Made by a program: the position numbers and the translations under genes. The notes beneath the pieces were generated by a model. That model ran no database searches, was not told the DNA's origin, and saw nothing but the letters and a program-made list of their open reading frames with translations. Positions 45,666 to 55,690 of a stretch of DNA of 64,000 nt are shown here, one piece after another. Position 1 is the stretch's first letter; each line of letters starts with the position of its first letter. Source of the DNA: Aquitalea pelogenes (GTDB lineage Bacteria > Pseudomonadota > Gammaproteobacteria > Burkholderiales > Chromobacteriaceae); contig NZ_LNQV01000002.1 in the NCBI RefSeq assembly GCF_001515305.1, positions 62,001 to 126,000 on the forward strand, given 5' to 3'.

Positions 45666-46508
45666 TTACTGCAGCAGAGTCAGGGCGGACTGGGACAGGG
45701 AGTTAGCCTGTTTCAGGATGGAAGTACCGGCCTGTTGCAGAATCTGGTTCTTGGTCAGGTTGGCAGTTTCCGACGCGAAGTCCACGTCCACGATACGGCT
45801 GTTGGCTGCTGTCAGGTTGGTTACGTAGTTTTGCAGGTTGGCAACCACAGCATCAAAACGGTTTTGTACGGCACCGAAGGTGGAACGGATGTTCGATACG
45901 GTACCGATGTCAGCGTCCAGAGCCGACAGCTGGGCCTGGGCACCGGTCTGGCTCAACACGTTGATGGTCGCGCTGTTGGTCAGCGAAGAGTTGTACGAGG
46001 ACAACTGGGTGGTCAGGTCAGATGCCGATACCGATACGGTGTTGTCGGTCGAACCGGACGAACCCACCTGGAAAGTCAGCGTGTTACCACCAGACAGCAG
46101 CGAGGTGCCGTTGAACTGGGTGGTTTGTACGATACGCGAAATTTCCTGGGTCAGCTGGTCAACTTCTTTTTGCAGCTGCGAACGGTTAGTGTCGCTAACC
46201 GAGCCGTTGGAGGACTGGGTGGCGATTTCACGGATACGTTGCAGGTTGTTGGCAATCTGGCCCAGCGCGCCTTCAGCCGTCTGGCCTACGGAAATACCGT
46301 CGTTGGCGTTACGGATGGCCTGGTTGTTACCGCGAATGGCGGAGGTCAGGGTCTGGGAAATGGCCAGACCGGCAGCATCATCCTTGGCACTGTTTACGCG
46401 CAGACCGGAGGACAGGCGTTGCAAGGACAAATTCAGCGAGGTGCTGGAGTTGCTCAGGTTGTTCTGCGCGGTGAGCGACGCAATATTGGTGTTGACGGTA
46501 AGTGCCAT
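45666..46508 (-). CDS. fliC: Flagellin
   Basis: Short flagellin of 280 aa. The conserved helical ends are present ([20 protein letters not shown], and [20 protein letters not shown] at the C-terminus). The exposed middle region, about residues 140-190, is small and rich in Ser/Thr, so it could accept O-linked sugars. AAGGAG is 9 bp before ATG. A strong sigma-28 promoter lies upstream at 46560-46586. The neighbouring glycosyltransferase and sugar genes suggest that this flagellin is glycosylated. Confidence 0.95.
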   Translation of the reverse strand: MALTVNTNIASLTAQNNLSNSSTSLNLSLQRLSSGLRVNSAKDDAAGLAISQTLTSAIRGNNQAIRNANDGISVGQTAEGALGQIANNLQRIREIATQSSNGSVSDTNRSQLQKEVDQLTQEISRIVQTTQFNGTSLLSGGNTLTFQVGSSGSTDNTVSVSASDLTTQLSSYNSSLTNSATINVLSQTGAQAQLSALDADIGTVSNIRSTFGAVQNRFDAVVANLQNYVTNLTAANSRIVDVDFASETANLTKNQILQQAGTSILKQANSLSQSALTLLQ

Positions 46509-46559
46509 GATGATTCTCCTTAGAGCATTCGGGGGGGCGACTGTGTGGGCCTTGACTAG

Positions 46560-46586
46560 TTATCGACCCCCCGTAGGCAAACTTTA
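46560..46586 (-). promoter_or_regulatory. Sigma-28 (FliA) promoter of fliC
   Basis: On the minus strand TAAAGTTT-N11-GTCGATAA, differing from the consensus TAAAGTTT-N11-GCCGATAA by one base. The predicted start is near 46552, giving a leader of about 44 nt. Confidence 0.85.
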
Positions 46587-46598
46587 GTACCGGGATGA

Positions 46599-49500
46599 TT
46601 ATTTTTTTACAAGCTGCCCGGAAAGTGCCTGCTGCCAGTCATCCAGGTGATCCTCGATCCAGTAATGCCGGTCCACCCAGGCACGCAGGGCATCTCCTTC
46701 CCGATAGGCGCTATCCAGATCATGCACACGGCTGCGGATGGCCTCGACCCACGCCTCGGTGGTGTTGGGCACGCGGCACACCGGTGCGTCATTGGTACGA
46801 TACGGATAGATATCGGTGCAGATGACCGGCCAGCGCATCACACCGTATTCCAGCAGGCGCAGATTGCTCTTGGATTCGTTGAACGGGTTGACTTCCAGCG
46901 GTGCAATGGCCAGGTCCAGATTCAGGCGGGCCATTTTTTCCGGGTATTCCTGGAAAGAGACACAAGGGTGTTCTTCCGCGATGTATGGCCGCATTTCCGG
47001 CAGGCACATGCCCATGAATACCCACTCGACTTCATCTGCCGTTTGCTTGACCACATCGATGATCAGCGACAGGTCGCCCTGATGCTGCTGGGCCCCCACC
47101 CAGCCTACCCGTGGCTTTTTCCCTTGCCCGCGCAATGAAGACACCTTGCCCCACATATGCCGTGCCAGACGGTTAGGCACCACGCGGATATCTGCAATCA
47201 TGTCGCGGCAGGCGTCGGCCAGGGGCTCGGTAGACACCACCAGGGTGTCAAAATGCTTGAGCATGGCACGCAGACGCGGGCGGGCATCAGGCATGGTCTT
47301 GCGCCATACCCGGTTGAGAATGCTCTTCTCCGGCAGTGCGCCTACCAGGTCATCCAAACCGAATACCAGACGCAGGTCCGGCATGAATTCACGGTATTGC
47401 TTCACGGCATGCAAAATGCCATCGGTCAGCATGGTGTGAATCAGCAAGGCGTCCGGGTTGAAACGTGCCATCTCCACCACCGACAGCAGCGGCGCGGCAC
47501 CTTTCTCGGGCGAGATCATGGCGACATCCAGCCGCCCGCCTTCTTGCAGGGCATGGAAGGGCAAGGAAACGCGGTACTCGCCGCTGCCACCCGGAATGGG
47601 CAGGCCCAGCACCTTGTAACGGCCAGCCTGGTGCGGCAGCCAGTTCACATCCCGTGTCGGCTCGAACGCCATGTCCTTGGTACGGAAAGTCAGGTGTCGG
47701 TTGTAGGCCGGGTCACGCGCCAGCTGTGGCAGCCAGCGCTTGAGCACCACGGCCAGTTCCTGCTGCTCGCGCACGGCGGCGGCCAGGGCAATCGCAGGCT
47801 CATAAGTGAGCTTGCCGATACTCTTGGCATGGTGGTGCACCATGGTGATATAGGGTGTGAACACGTTCAGCAAGCCCTGCTGTTGCAGCTTGAGGCAGAA
47901 GTCCACGTCGTTGAACAGCACGGTGAGCTGCTCGGCATCAAAGCCGCCGACTGCCTGATACTTCTCGCGCGAGACCATCAGGCAGGCAGCAGTGACGGCG
48001 GAGTAATTCTGCTCGGTCAGCAGGCGATTCATATAGCCCGGCGTGTCCAGTTCCGACTTTTCAAACACGTGGTCGGCCACCGACAGCACACCTCCGGGCA
48101 AGCCCAGCACAATACCGGCATGCTGGATGCTGCCGCTTTCCGGATACACCAGCCGGATGCCCACGGCACCCACTTCCGGACGCTGGGCAATGCCTATCAT
48201 CCGCTCCAGCCATTCCGGCTGGATGATTTCGGTGTCGTTATTGAGCAGGACAATGTATTCACCACGCGCCTGTTCCACCCCCAGATTGCACTGGGCGGAG
48301 AAATTGAAGGGCTGCGGGTAATCGATGATGCGGACCTGCTCCGGGTAATCCTGCTGCAAGTCCTGGTAGAAGCGGAAGGTATCCGGGTCTTGCGAGCCAT
48401 TGTCGACGATCAGCAATTCGAAATGACGATAGCCGGTGCGGGCAAACAGGCTTTCCACGCATGGCTGCAGGTATTCCATCTTGTCCCGGGTGGGGATGAT
48501 GACAGAGACCAGTGGCGTGCCGCTGACCTGGTATTCCACATGCAGGGTGTTGTCGGCATAGCCGTTGACCACACTGGCAGCAATCCCCAGACGCTGCAGG
48601 TGATTTTCCAGCGCCACCTGGCGCGCAGCCTCGCGCTGATGCTGCACACCCAAGGGTTCGGCTGGCAGGTGCATCAGTACCTCGTCGATATGCTGCACCA
48701 CGTTCAGGCCGAAGTTTTCGGCCAGACGCAGCAGGTGGTTCCAGCATTCGCAAGCCGGGTAGGGTTCGAAACCGCCCAGACTGGCCAGCCCCTGATAGGA
48801 CAGCGCCACGGCGGCACCGACATAATCCTGCGCCCGCAGGTAATCCAGCGAGAAGTCCGGCTTCAGTTGCGGCAGTACGCGGCACTCAGGCTGGGTATAG
48901 CTGTCATGGTCGGTGTAAATGGCCAGCGCTTGCGGCTGGGCGTGGATGGTGTCACCCATGCGCAAGAACAGCTGTGGGGCAGGCATGGCGCCGGCCGGCA
49001 GCAGCATTACCCAGTCAGCCGGCACTTCGCCCAGCAAACCGTTGAGCGCCATGGTGAACAGCTGCGGGTCATCCAGCGTGTCCAGCTGCAGCCAGCCCAG
49101 GGTGTCGTTCTGGCTGAAAATGGGGTCCGGCATGTCCCAGTCGGCAATGACAATCAGCTTCCAGTTTTTGTACAGCTGCTGTTGCAGGGCATCGATGGTA
49201 TTGGCCAGCAGCTCGGCTTCGCTGGCGCGGATGGTCATCAGCATCAGGAACTGCGGCCGCTGCTGCCACTGCATCAACATGCGCTCGGCCATCATTTCGG
49301 CGTCGATTTCACGCAGCTGATGCAATTTGTCCCAGTTTTGCCAGGCGCGATAAGTATTGGGCCACATCAGTTGCAGGCGCTGGCTTTCCACCACGCCATG
49401 CTGATCGGGATGATAGCCAGCCAGGGGTTCGAGCAAGGGCGTGGGCAACACTTCGCGCAGCAGGTCCACCCAGCGGTAGGCCTGGCTTTCCAGTGTGGCG

Positions 49501-51479
49501 TAGCGCAGCAGGTACTCTTGCGAGGCTTGTTGCAGCTTGCGCCGGTGCTCGGCGTCATCAATCAGCCGTGACAGCGCCGCATCCCAGCTGGCGGTATCGT
49601 TGCCAACCACTTCGGCCAGCCCCAGTGCCTTGGCCTCGCGATACGCCGGTACGTCGCTGAGCACGCAGGCGGCACCAACTGCGGTGTACTCCAGCCATTT
49701 GAGGTCCGACTTGGACTCGTTGAACACGGTGTCTTCCAGCGGTGCGATACCGATGTCGATTTCCAGCCGGTTCAGTTCCTTCATGTATTCAACATAAGTG
49801 ACCGACTTGCCGACCACCTTGACGTTGGCCGCCCCCTCCAGGCCATGCAGGCTGCAACCCCAGAACACAAACTGCACCAGATGGGCGTATTTCTGCTGGA
49901 TGTTGAGCAAGGCCTGGCCGATGACCTTCATGTCGTCGGCATGGGTGGATGTGCCGGCAAAACCGATGGTAATCGGTGCATCCGGCCCCTTGGGGCTGCG
50001 TTGCAGGCTGGCGTAACGGCTGACCGACAAGGCATTCGGAATGAGGTGGACATTCGGGTTCAGCTCACGCAGCCGTACTGCCAGCGGTTCGGTGCTGGCG
50101 CTGACTGCGGCAAACAGGTGCAGTTTGTCACGCCAGAAACGCAGCAGGCCGTAAGGGTCGAATTCGTAGAACTGGCGGTGCGAGGCCGGCATGCCGGGCA
50201 ACCAGTCGTCCGCTTCGAAAATCATGGTTTTGCCGCTGGCAAAACACTTGTTGAGAAAATCGATGTTGCGTTCGCTCAGAATGCCGCGCTGGATGATGAA
50301 GACATCAGCCCATTGCACCATGGTGTCGATGTCAAATTCCTCCCGGCGGCAGGCATAGGCCGAGTTGCCCGGGAAGTAGGCGGTATCAATCCACGGTGAC
50401 AGCAGCGTGAGGGCATCGTGCAGGCGCAGGCGCATGCAGGCACCATCCAGGAAGTCACCGGACAAGACCCCTACCCGCAAACGCTGCTTGGGCAAGGCCG
50501 GCGCTTCTGGCATGAGCGTGGGTGCGGGCAACTGGCGCTCGGTGCGTCCGGATTTGCCAATGGCCAACTGGACTGCAACATTGGCATAGGACTTGGCCTG
50601 CACCCGTCCCTGGGTGCTGGTGATGAAGTCTTGTAATTCGCGCAGGAAATCCTGATGGATGGCGTCGTAATGGGCACGCACCTTGTGTACGGTCGCCTTG
50701 GCATGGGCAATGGCTTCCGGGCTGTCGCCCCAGGCTACGCCGTCATCCCCCAGGTAGCTGTGCTGCGGCTTTTCCAGGGTCAGCGGGTTGGGCAGATAGA
50801 CTACCGGGCAACCACAGAGCAATGCCTCGAAGCAACCGGTGGAGTGCTCGTAGGTGTAAAACAGCTCGGCCTGGCGATACAGCGCGGCCAATTCCCTGGC
50901 GCTGCGAATCTTGCCGCGGAAGGAAATTTCAGTAGCATCAGCCACCACGTCGCCAGGTACGCCGCCCTTTTCCAGAAAGCGATGCAGCCACACCAGCTTG
51001 CCATGGCGCTGGCCAACACCATCGGCGTTATATACCCGGGTATCAATCAGCGGTACTTGCAGCAAGGTAGCTGACCAGCCATCGGGCACGATGTCCCAGC
51101 CGTGGGTATACACCATGTCACTGGCCGCCCAGCCCAGCTTGTCCAGCGGCGTGTTAGACAGCCGGCCGGGATAATTCAGCAGGTAGCGCACCACATGACG
51201 GGCCTGCAGCGGGTTGCCACGGATGATTTCCGGATAGATGACCACCGGCTCACGTCCGGCCTCGCGATGTGACTGATAGATCTCTTGTGTCAGCACCTGT
51301 GTATTCAGTCCATGGCTGGCATCCTGGTGCATGACATAGGCGTCCTGCCCTGCTTCGTTCAGCCAGTGGCACAAATGGTAGAGCGCACGCACACCGCCGG
51401 AGGTTTCACGGTACGGTGGCGCATAGATGTAATAGGGTGCGTTGGCGTGTTGAACAGTTGCGGACAGGGTTTGAGACAT
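46599..51479 (-). CDS. Giant multi-domain glycosyltransferase
   Basis: 1626 aa. From the sequence I read five glycosyltransferase-like modules: GT4-like (about 15-310, EHSTGCFEALLCGCPVV), GT4-like (about 334-690), degenerate GT2-like (about 745-960), GT2 (about 985-1245, VSVIIPTRDKMEYLQPCVES and LLNNDTEI), and GT4-like (about 1285-1610). Modules 2 and 5 share NESKS[DN]L, so they may be internal duplicates. No signal peptide or membrane segment was seen. It lies 90 bp upstream of fliC and downstream of the sugar genes. The probable role is flagellin glycan assembly; donor sugars are unknown. Confidence 0.82.
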   Translation of the reverse strand: MSQTLSATVQHANAPYYIYAPPYRETSGGVRALYHLCHWLNEAGQDAYVMHQDASHGLNTQVLTQEIYQSHREAGREPVVIYPEIIRGNPLQARHVVRYLLNYPGRLSNTPLDKLGWAASDMVYTHGWDIVPDGWSATLLQVPLIDTRVYNADGVGQRHGKLVWLHRFLEKGGVPGDVVADATEISFRGKIRSARELAALYRQAELFYTYEHSTGCFEALLCGCPVVYLPNPLTLEKPQHSYLGDDGVAWGDSPEAIAHAKATVHKVRAHYDAIHQDFLRELQDFITSTQGRVQAKSYANVAVQLAIGKSGRTERQLPAPTLMPEAPALPKQRLRVGVLSGDFLDGACMRLRLHDALTLLSPWIDTAYFPGNSAYACRREEFDIDTMVQWADVFIIQRGILSERNIDFLNKCFASGKTMIFEADDWLPGMPASHRQFYEFDPYGLLRFWRDKLHLFAAVSASTEPLAVRLRELNPNVHLIPNALSVSRYASLQRSPKGPDAPITIGFAGTSTHADDMKVIGQALLNIQQKYAHLVQFVFWGCSLHGLEGAANVKVVGKSVTYVEYMKELNRLEIDIGIAPLEDTVFNESKSDLKWLEYTAVGAACVLSDVPAYREAKALGLAEVVGNDTASWDAALSRLIDDAEHRRKLQQASQEYLLRYATLESQAYRWVDLLREVLPTPLLEPLAGYHPDQHGVVESQRLQLMWPNTYRAWQNWDKLHQLREIDAEMMAERMLMQWQQRPQFLMLMTIRASEAELLANTIDALQQQLYKNWKLIVIADWDMPDPIFSQNDTLGWLQLDTLDDPQLFTMALNGLLGEVPADWVMLLPAGAMPAPQLFLRMGDTIHAQPQALAIYTDHDSYTQPECRVLPQLKPDFSLDYLRAQDYVGAAVALSYQGLASLGGFEPYPACECWNHLLRLAENFGLNVVQHIDEVLMHLPAEPLGVQHQREAARQVALENHLQRLGIAASVVNGYADNTLHVEYQVSGTPLVSVIIPTRDKMEYLQPCVESLFARTGYRHFELLIVDNGSQDPDTFRFYQDLQQDYPEQVRIIDYPQPFNFSAQCNLGVEQARGEYIVLLNNDTEIIQPEWLERMIGIAQRPEVGAVGIRLVYPESGSIQHAGIVLGLPGGVLSVADHVFEKSELDTPGYMNRLLTEQNYSAVTAACLMVSREKYQAVGGFDAEQLTVLFNDVDFCLKLQQQGLLNVFTPYITMVHHHAKSIGKLTYEPAIALAAAVREQQELAVVLKRWLPQLARDPAYNRHLTFRTKDMAFEPTRDVNWLPHQAGRYKVLGLPIPGGSGEYRVSLPFHALQEGGRLDVAMISPEKGAAPLLSVVEMARFNPDALLIHTMLTDGILHAVKQYREFMPDLRLVFGLDDLVGALPEKSILNRVWRKTMPDARPRLRAMLKHFDTLVVSTEPLADACRDMIADIRVVPNRLARHMWGKVSSLRGQGKKPRVGWVGAQQHQGDLSLIIDVVKQTADEVEWVFMGMCLPEMRPYIAEEHPCVSFQEYPEKMARLNLDLAIAPLEVNPFNESKSNLRLLEYGVMRWPVICTDIYPYRTNDAPVCRVPNTTEAWVEAIRSRVHDLDSAYREGDALRAWVDRHYWIEDHLDDWQQALSGQLVKK

Positions 51480-51511
51480 ACAGGCCTCGAAAGGAAATGG
51501 GTGTGAACGAC

Positions 51512-52660
51512 TTACGCACGTGCGAGATAGAAATCCTGGATCGCCAGGCAGACTCGCCGGACTTGCTCCATGGTCATCTCGGAATACAGGGGCAGGCGCA
51601 GCAGCTGGCCAGCCATTGTGCTGGTTACCGATAATGCGCCGCTGGTACGGGCAAAGCGTTGCCCGGCCGGAGAGTCATGCAAGGGGACGTAGTGGAATAC
51701 GGCGGCGATGTTTGCTTGCTGCAAATGCCGGATCAGCGCGGTACGCTCTTCCATGCTGCTGCACAACAGGTAAAAGATATGGCCGTTTTCCGGGCGATTG
51801 CCCGGTGACAGCGGCAGACGGAACAAACCACGGGCGGCCAGCGGCTCCAGCAGGCTCAGGTATTTGCCGTACAGCGCGCGGCGATGGGCATTGATGCGCT
51901 TGGCCTGCTCCAGCTGGGCATACAGGAAGGCCGCACTCAATTCGCTGGGCAAAAAGGAGGAACCGATGTCCACCCAGGTATACTTGTCTACTTCGCCACG
52001 GAAGAATGCCTTGCGGTTGGTACCCTTTTGCCAGATCACTTCTGCCCGGTCGATCAAGGCCGGATTATTGATCAGCAATGCCCCGCCCTCGCCACAAATG
52101 ATGTTCTTGGTTTCATGAAAGCTCAGGCAGCCCAGATCCCCGATGGTCCCGAGCGAACGCCCTTCGGACTGGGCCAGAATGGCTTGTGCCGCATCTTCGA
52201 TCAGCAACAGGCCATGGCGTTGGCAGATGTCCTTGAGGGCCTCCATGGCGCAAGGCTGGCCGGCGTAGTGCACGGCAACAACGGCCTTGGTACGCGGGGT
52301 AATGGCGGCCTCGACCAGGGTTTCATCCAGATTGAGCGTATCGGGCCGGATGTCGATGAATACCGGGATACCACCGCGCAGCACAAAAGCATTGGCAGTG
52401 GACACAAAGGTGAAGGACGGCATGATGACTTCATCACCCGGGCCGATATCGGCCAGGATGGCCGCCATCTCCAGCGCAGCAGTGCAGGAATGGGTCAGCA
52501 GGGCCTTGGGCGTGCCCAGATGCTCCTCCAGCCAATGCTGGCATTTGCGACTGTAAACACCGTCCCCGGCGATGGAACTGCTCATCACCGCCTGTGCGAT
52601 GTAAAACAGCTCCTTGCCAACAATAAAAGGTTTGCCAAAAGGTATACGCGGAAGCGTCAT
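51512..52660 (-). CDS. wecE: dTDP-4-amino-4,6-dideoxyhexose aminotransferase (WecE/VioA family)
   Basis: PLP-dependent DegT/DnrJ/EryC1/StrS sugar aminotransferase, 382 aa. GDEVIMPSFTFVSTANAFVL and the catalytic-lysine region LSFHETKNIICGEGGALL are nearly identical to WecE/RffA of E. coli from memory. KGTNRKAFFRGEVDKYTWVD is also shared. The family transfers an amino group to dTDP-4-keto-6-deoxyglucose. The enzymes making that donor (RmlA/RmlB) are not in the window. It overlaps the methyltransferase gene by 4 bp. Confidence 0.87.
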   Translation of the reverse strand: MTLPRIPFGKPFIVGKELFYIAQAVMSSSIAGDGVYSRKCQHWLEEHLGTPKALLTHSCTAALEMAAILADIGPGDEVIMPSFTFVSTANAFVLRGGIPVFIDIRPDTLNLDETLVEAAITPRTKAVVAVHYAGQPCAMEALKDICQRHGLLLIEDAAQAILAQSEGRSLGTIGDLGCLSFHETKNIICGEGGALLINNPALIDRAEVIWQKGTNRKAFFRGEVDKYTWVDIGSSFLPSELSAAFLYAQLEQAKRINAHRRALYGKYLSLLEPLAARGLFRLPLSPGNRPENGHIFYLLCSSMEERTALIRHLQQANIAAVFHYVPLHDSPAGQRFARTSGALSVTSTMAGQLLRLPLYSEMTMEQVRRVCLAIQDFYLARA

Positions 52661-53670
52661 GCCGCTACTTTCTGGAATAGTCCAAATAATTTGTAACCCA
52701 GCATTGCTTGATGAACATCATCAACGGTCAGTGCTTGCGGATCAGCCAGACGCTGATGCGTCAATTGCTGCCAGGCATCGGCTATCTCTGCGTCGGGATA
52801 AGCTTTTACCCGGTCCAGCTCGCTGATATATGTTTCCAGAAAGTGCATTTCAAACCCTGCCGCTTGCATCATGTCAGTCAAGGTCTCTGCTTCGAAATAG
52901 CTCCAGTGACCATGACAGATATTATTGTTACGGCTGCCTTCCATGGTAATCAGCAAGCTGCGGAAGTTGGGAACCTGTACCACGAGCCAAGCGCCCGGAC
53001 GCATGTCCTGCGTCAGCCGCGCCAAAAATGCCAGCGGGTCTGGCAAATGCTCCAGCACGTCCAGCATCAATACTGCGTCATAGTTTGTCCAGCCCGAGGG
53101 CAGCAGGCAAGGATATTCGCCACAAATGGCGTCCAGCCCCTGTTGCTGGCAGTAGGCAACGGCTGCCGGGTTGATTTCCACACCATGTGCAATCCAGCCA
53201 GCCGCTTTGGCAGCGCGTAGCAGTGCACCTGTTGAAGAACCGATGTCCAGCAACTTGCCCCGTTTCACCATACTATCAAGTCGCTGCACCACGTAGCGTG
53301 CTTTTTCTTGCTCCAGCGCGGCGTAATGTGGATCGATTTTCAATGCCAGATTGGCATCAGAAGCCTGGCTGGCCTGGTAACGCTGTCTGTCGAAATTGCT
53401 GTTGATGACATCCCGGCTGTAGACCAGCCTGCACTGTGCACAACGGAGCAAATGCATGCCATGCGCCTGCAACAGCAGGCTTGCACCAGCAGACGGTGCC
53501 TGACAGCGGGGACAATCGCGCACAAAACTGGCACCTGGCAAAAACTGTCCTTGCTCATCCAGCAAGCTGCTGAACGCCTCATGCTCTGCCTGCCGCAAGG
53601 CGGTATTTGATGGGGCCAGTGCAGCGCGAAATCCAGGCTTCAACGCCGCATCGAAACTGTTTTTGTCCAC
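52657..53670 (-). CDS. SAM-dependent methyltransferase with zinc-ribbon N-terminus
   Basis: 337 aa. The N-terminus has two cysteine pairs, CPRC and CAQC (about residues 53-80), likely a zinc ribbon. Next comes a class I methyltransferase with GKLLDIGSSTGALLRAAKAA as the SAM-binding loop and DAVLMLDVLEHLPDPLAFL as motif II. Such C-methyltransferase-like proteins act on nucleotide sugars or O-antigen units. It overlaps wecE by ATGA, so a sugar substrate is likely. Confidence 0.8.
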   Translation of the reverse strand: MDKNSFDAALKPGFRAALAPSNTALRQAEHEAFSSLLDEQGQFLPGASFVRDCPRCQAPSAGASLLLQAHGMHLLRCAQCRLVYSRDVINSNFDRQRYQASQASDANLALKIDPHYAALEQEKARYVVQRLDSMVKRGKLLDIGSSTGALLRAAKAAGWIAHGVEINPAAVAYCQQQGLDAICGEYPCLLPSGWTNYDAVLMLDVLEHLPDPLAFLARLTQDMRPGAWLVVQVPNFRSLLITMEGSRNNNICHGHWSYFEAETLTDMMQAAGFEMHFLETYISELDRVKAYPDAEIADAWQQLTHQRLADPQALTVDDVHQAMLGYKLFGLFQKVAA

Positions 53671-53725
53671 GAAAACTCCCAGGGGTGAAGAGCAGGATCA
53701 GCCATTACCATCCAGCCGATCGATT

Positions 53726-53950
53726 CTAGTGCTGATACCGTGCCAGCAGGGTGGCCATTTCATCCAGCGTCAGGCCACTGAGCGCCTGGGCGGTGATGTC
53801 CTCAAAGCAGCTGAAACGCTCTTCGACCGCCATCAGGAAGCCCACCACACTGAAGGAGTCGATCTGTTCGAACAGGGGCAGGTCTGCTTGCAGATCGGTC
53901 TTGCCTTCGGCACGCAGGTAATCGCTTATCCAGTTGCGTATTTCTTCCAT
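53726..53950 (-). CDS. Acyl carrier protein
   Basis: 74 aa from the ATG at 53950, which has AAGGA upstream; an in-frame start at 53968 lacks this. It has the four-helix carrier-protein pattern with FEQIDSFSVVGFLMAVEERF, in which the serine after Asp (DSF) is the likely phosphopantetheine site. It is not the fatty-acid AcpP, whose motif is DSLD. It lies between the hexapeptide acyltransferase and the methyltransferase and probably carries an acyl group for the sugar. Confidence 0.82.
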   Translation of the reverse strand: MEEIRNWISDYLRAEGKTDLQADLPLFEQIDSFSVVGFLMAVEERFSCFEDITAQALSGLTLDEMATLLARYQH

Positions 53951-53991
53951 CTGTTTTTTTCCTTGCAAGCACAGCAGACCGGTCTGCTGGC

Positions 53992-54480
53992 TCAGGGTAG
54001 TTGTACCGAGCGGATGCCCATGCTGACATAGCGTCCGCCATCAGCTACCTGGTCCTTGATCACGCAGCCCACGCCGATGGAGCAATGACGCCCGACCACG
54101 GCACCGGGGAGGATGACGCACTGCGCACCAAAGATGGTGTGCGCGCCGATCAGCACATCACCTTCCACCTTGTTGCGCGGGCCATCTGCCTGCTGCTGGT
54201 AGTCGTCGCTCTTGGTGAAAACGCTGACATGGGTGGAGAAACCGACGCCCTCCTCCAGCACGATGCGCCCTCCGGTTCCGCCCAGAAAGCAGAATGGGGA
54301 AATATGGGTACGCGGGCCGATGTCCACCCGGCCGGTAAGGATGGCAAAGTCGTCGATGCGCGCACCATCGCCGATATGGCCGTCAATGACATAAAACACG
54401 GCACGGCGTGATACCCGCACGCCTTCGCCTACGGTATGAAAGCCAATGGCCAGCAGTTCTTCGCGACTGAGCAATTCCAT
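53992..54480 (-). CDS. Left-handed beta-helix (hexapeptide) acyltransferase
   Basis: 162 aa with many imperfect hexapeptide repeats ([IV]GDGARIDDFAILTG, IGPRTHISPFCFLGG, IGAHTIFGAQCVILPG). This fold is typical of trimeric N- or O-acyltransferases. A histidine-containing loop (HVSVFTKSDDYQQQ) may contribute the active site. It lies next to a carrier protein and a sugar aminotransferase, so N-acylation of the 4-amino sugar from the carrier is plausible, as in the VioB/FdtC-like reactions. The acyl group is unknown. Confidence 0.78.
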   Translation of the reverse strand: MELLSREELLAIGFHTVGEGVRVSRRAVFYVIDGHIGDGARIDDFAILTGRVDIGPRTHISPFCFLGGTGGRIVLEEGVGFSTHVSVFTKSDDYQQQADGPRNKVEGDVLIGAHTIFGAQCVILPGAVVGRHCSIGVGCVIKDQVADGGRYVSMGIRSVQLP

Positions 54481-54488
54481 GGGCAGGC

Positions 54489-55601
54489 TTAGATGAACAG
54501 GTCGAAATCGGACACGCTATCCACCACCTCACCGGCGGCCATGCGTTCGAGCAGCAGGTTGGATTCGTGGCGGATGCAATGGAAGGTGCAATGACGCGCC
54601 GGGTCCACCCGGTTCATCACCGTCTTGCGCCGATCGCCCTGCCACAGCTCTTCCAGCGACACCTTGGCAATGTCGCCGATGCGCATGTTGAGGTTGCCGC
54701 GATGATAAGGGCAAACATAGGCACCACTGGGGGTGATGACGGTGCGCAGCTCGGCGGTCAGGCAGCGGTTGTAGGGCTTGATCTGGGTGCCGACCCCGCG
54801 CAGGGCTTCTTCCAGCGTGAATGGCGCGATGATCTTGAAATTGTCATCTGCCAGTTCGTGAATGGCCTTGAGGTTGCGATTGACCAGATCCACCACCGAC
54901 AGGTCCTGCTGCTGCAGGAAGTGCATCATGTCGAATGCGGGTTTGACTTCGAAATAGTCGCAGCCGATGTCCTTGGCCAGCTGCGCAGCTTTTTCGATGT
55001 CGACCGCATTGGTACGGTGCAGGCTGCCGTCCGGATTGAACTTGGATAACAGCAGGAAGGAATAACCGAGCAGACCCTTCTTGCTGGCGGCCATCTGCCG
55101 CATGTTGTCGATCACCAGATTGAACTGCGACTTGCCGCTGGCATGGGGGCGGAATTCGGCGAATACCTCTTCGCTGCCGGCATCCACCGACACCCGCAGC
55201 CAGCTGGTCATGTTGATGCACTGGTCCATGTAGCGTGGCATCAGGGTGCCGTTGGTGGTGACGCCCACCTTGATGCCTGCCTGATAGAGGGACTCCACCA
55301 GCGCACCGAATTTGGGATGCGCCATCGGCTCACCGCCGCCAATCAACACCACGGCACGCACGCCGTGCTGGGCGAATTCCTCAGCCAGGCGCAGCAGTCG
55401 TTCGTTATCGATACCGCCCTGGTTGAGCAAATTGGCACTGATGCAGTCATGGCAAGCCAGATTGCACGCCGTCGTGGGGTCCAGCTCCACCACAAACGGT
55501 GCGCTATTGCTTTTGTTCCACAGGAATTTGTTGATGAACTCCTGTACCGACTCCTGCTTCAGCTTTTCGACCAGCGAAAGCGGACGGGATATCTGACCCA
55601 T
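54489..55601 (-). CDS. Radical SAM protein with SPASM-like C-terminus
   Basis: 370 aa. The radical SAM cluster motif CNLACHDC is at about residues 46-53, after VVELDPTTACN. GGGEPMAHPKF follows as the SAM-binding GGE motif. The C-terminal half has more cysteines (CLTAELRTVITPSGAYVCPY and ARHCTFHC) fitting an auxiliary cluster domain. The substrate is unknown. Position between an ALDH and the carrier/acyltransferase pair suggests a role in the acyl or sugar moiety. It starts 89 bp after ALDH. Confidence 0.8.
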   Translation of the reverse strand: MGQISRPLSLVEKLKQESVQEFINKFLWNKSNSAPFVVELDPTTACNLACHDCISANLLNQGGIDNERLLRLAEEFAQHGVRAVVLIGGGEPMAHPKFGALVESLYQAGIKVGVTTNGTLMPRYMDQCINMTSWLRVSVDAGSEEVFAEFRPHASGKSQFNLVIDNMRQMAASKKGLLGYSFLLLSKFNPDGSLHRTNAVDIEKAAQLAKDIGCDYFEVKPAFDMMHFLQQQDLSVVDLVNRNLKAIHELADDNFKIIAPFTLEEALRGVGTQIKPYNRCLTAELRTVITPSGAYVCPYHRGNLNMRIGDIAKVSLEELWQGDRRKTVMNRVDPARHCTFHCIRHESNLLLERMAAGEVVDSVSDFDLFI

Positions 55602-55690
55602 GGACTCACTCCTTGATGACCCGCTGTGCTGGCTTGCAGCCCGCTCACACCGGGTAAATGTCCCCCGTGCATGGCACGCGGGATGTTTGT

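Noticed and set aside
47157-49571. 804-codon plus-strand frame inside the large glycosyltransferase gene
   Set aside because: Antisense shadow with low-complexity Gln/His/Arg content; the minus-strand protein has clear motifs.
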